14,073 bases of DNA from positions 1 to 14,073 of the forward strand of contig CANQUO010000036.1 in NCBI GenBank assembly GCA_947627085.1, written 5' to 3'. How positions within the stretch are numbered: the stretch's first letter is position 1; every line of letters starts with the position of its first letter. The stretch is from an uncultured Oscillospiraceae bacterium. Its GTDB lineage: Bacteria > Bacillota > Clostridia > Oscillospirales > Oscillospiraceae. The position numbers and the translations under genes are program-made. Below, in pieces: positions 13,412 through 14,073 of this stretch. The notes under the pieces were generated by a model. The model was not told the origin of the DNA. It searched no databases and worked only from the letters and a program-made list of their open reading frames with translations.

Positions 13412-14073
13412 TTAGTCCTCCCGCTCTCCCCGCTCCCGGATGATTATCCTTACCGGCGTGCCCTCAAGGCCGAAAACCGACCTTATCTGGTTTTCCAGAT
13501 ACCGATGATAGGAGAAATGGAAGAGCTCCGAGTCGTTGCAGAATATGACGAATGTGGGCGGGCGGACGCTGACCTGTGTCATGTAGAATATCTTGAGCCT
13601 GCGCCCCTTGTCGCTGGGCGGCTGGACTCTCGCCTGGGCGTCGGCCAGGACGTTATTTAGCTGTCCCGTGGTTATGCGCCGGTTGGCCTGCTCGTTTACG
13701 GAGTTGGCAAGAGAAAATATCCTGTCCACCCTCTGCCCCGTGAGAGCCGAGACGAAAAGTATGGGCGCGTAGGGCATGAACGCCAGGTCCCTTCTTATGT
13801 CCGCCTTCAGCTTGTCCATGGTCTTGCCGTCTTTTTCCACGAGGTCCCATTTATTTACCAAAATTATGCTGGCCCTTCCGGCCTCATGGGCCATACCGGC
13901 CACCTTGGTGTCCTGCTCGGTGACGCCGTCCCGGGCGTCTATCATTATAAGGCACACGTCGCACCGCTCAATGGCGAGCTGAGCCCGCATGACGGAGAAT
14001 TTCTCCACCCTGTCCTCCACCCTGGACTTCCGGCGCATACCGGCGGTGTCGATGAGCACGTATTTGCCGAATT
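13412..14073 (-). CDS. der: Ribosome-associated GTPase Der (EngA), 5' end cut by window
   Basis: The frame is open to the right edge and stops at TAA 13414-13412, so about 219 C-terminal residues are visible. They begin within the second GTPase domain: FGKYVLIDTAGMRRKSRVED holds the G3 motif DTAG, then NKWD (G4) and SALTG (G5). After that comes the KH-like domain, with RRLKIFYMTQVSVRPPTFVIFCND and the final FGLEGTPVRIIIRERGERED. Der has two tandem GTPase domains and acts in 50S subunit maturation. The visible part matches the second G domain plus KH domain; the first G domain lies outside. The gene is followed after about 50 bases by the glycosylation trio on the same strand. Confidence 0.96.
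   Translation of the reverse strand, partial: FGKYVLIDTAGMRRKSRVEDRVEKFSVMRAQLAIERCDVCLIMIDARDGVTEQDTKVAGMAHEAGRASIILVNKWDLVEKDGKTMDKLKADIRRDLAFMPYAPILFVSALTGQRVDRIFSLANSVNEQANRRITTGQLNNVLADAQARVQPPSDKGRRLKIFYMTQVSVRPPTFVIFCNDSELFHFSYHRYLENQIRSVFGLEGTPVRIIIRERGERED

Overview
The window looks like chromosomal DNA of a GC-rich, low-GC-phylum-type Gram-positive bacterium: most likely a Clostridia member, perhaps of the Oscillospirales (inference). The evidence is the hprK-murB-rapZ-whiA-dnaE neighbourhood, a four-cysteine L28 protein, and a collagen-like protein of the Firmicutes type with a BclA-like C-terminal domain. Nearly all genes lie on the minus strand. The plus strand carries only the cut collagen-like gene at the left edge and rpmB near 10.4 kb. 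Isoleucine is often coded ATA despite the GC-rich sequence.

Layout by coordinate. 1-618 (+) is the 3' part of a collagen-like surface or spore-coat protein. 619-878 is a gene-free stretch almost filled with four hairpins, where this gene converges on the minus-strand operon. 879-10145 (-) reads, in transcription order, hprK, murB, rapZ, whiA, dnaE and a leaderless family 9 polysaccharide lyase. Their spacing is tight (1-nt overlap, 38, 12, 83 and 21 nt), so they may be one transcript from a good promoter at 10209-10237. yvcK, which commonly sits between rapZ and whiA in Firmicutes, is missing. 10146-10358 is an AT-rich divergent control region between hprK and rpmB. rpmB (10359-10547, +) ends in a strong two-way terminator shared with the next cluster. 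10683-13356 (-) is a three-gene membrane glycosylation set: a GT2 polyprenyl-phosphate glycosyltransferase, a GtrA-type flippase and a GT-C-like membrane protein. It lies just downstream of the cut gene for the ribosome-assembly GTPase Der (13412-14073, -).

How the parts fit. The hprK-to-dnaE block joins carbon-catabolite signalling (HprK), cell-wall precursor synthesis (MurB), metabolic and RNA signalling (RapZ), division and development control (WhiA) and replication (DnaE). The appended lyase would be a cytoplasmic or non-classically exported pectin-type lyase. The GT2/GtrA/GT-C set follows the known Gtr logic: a sugar is loaded onto a lipid carrier inside the cell, flipped, and attached outside to an envelope polymer.

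Nothing here is a clear new defence or mobile system. The items most worth a second look are the hairpin-packed intergenic region, the 7-1-7 dyad at the rpmB start site, the leaderless lyase in a housekeeping operon, the missing yvcK, and the Gtr-like trio.
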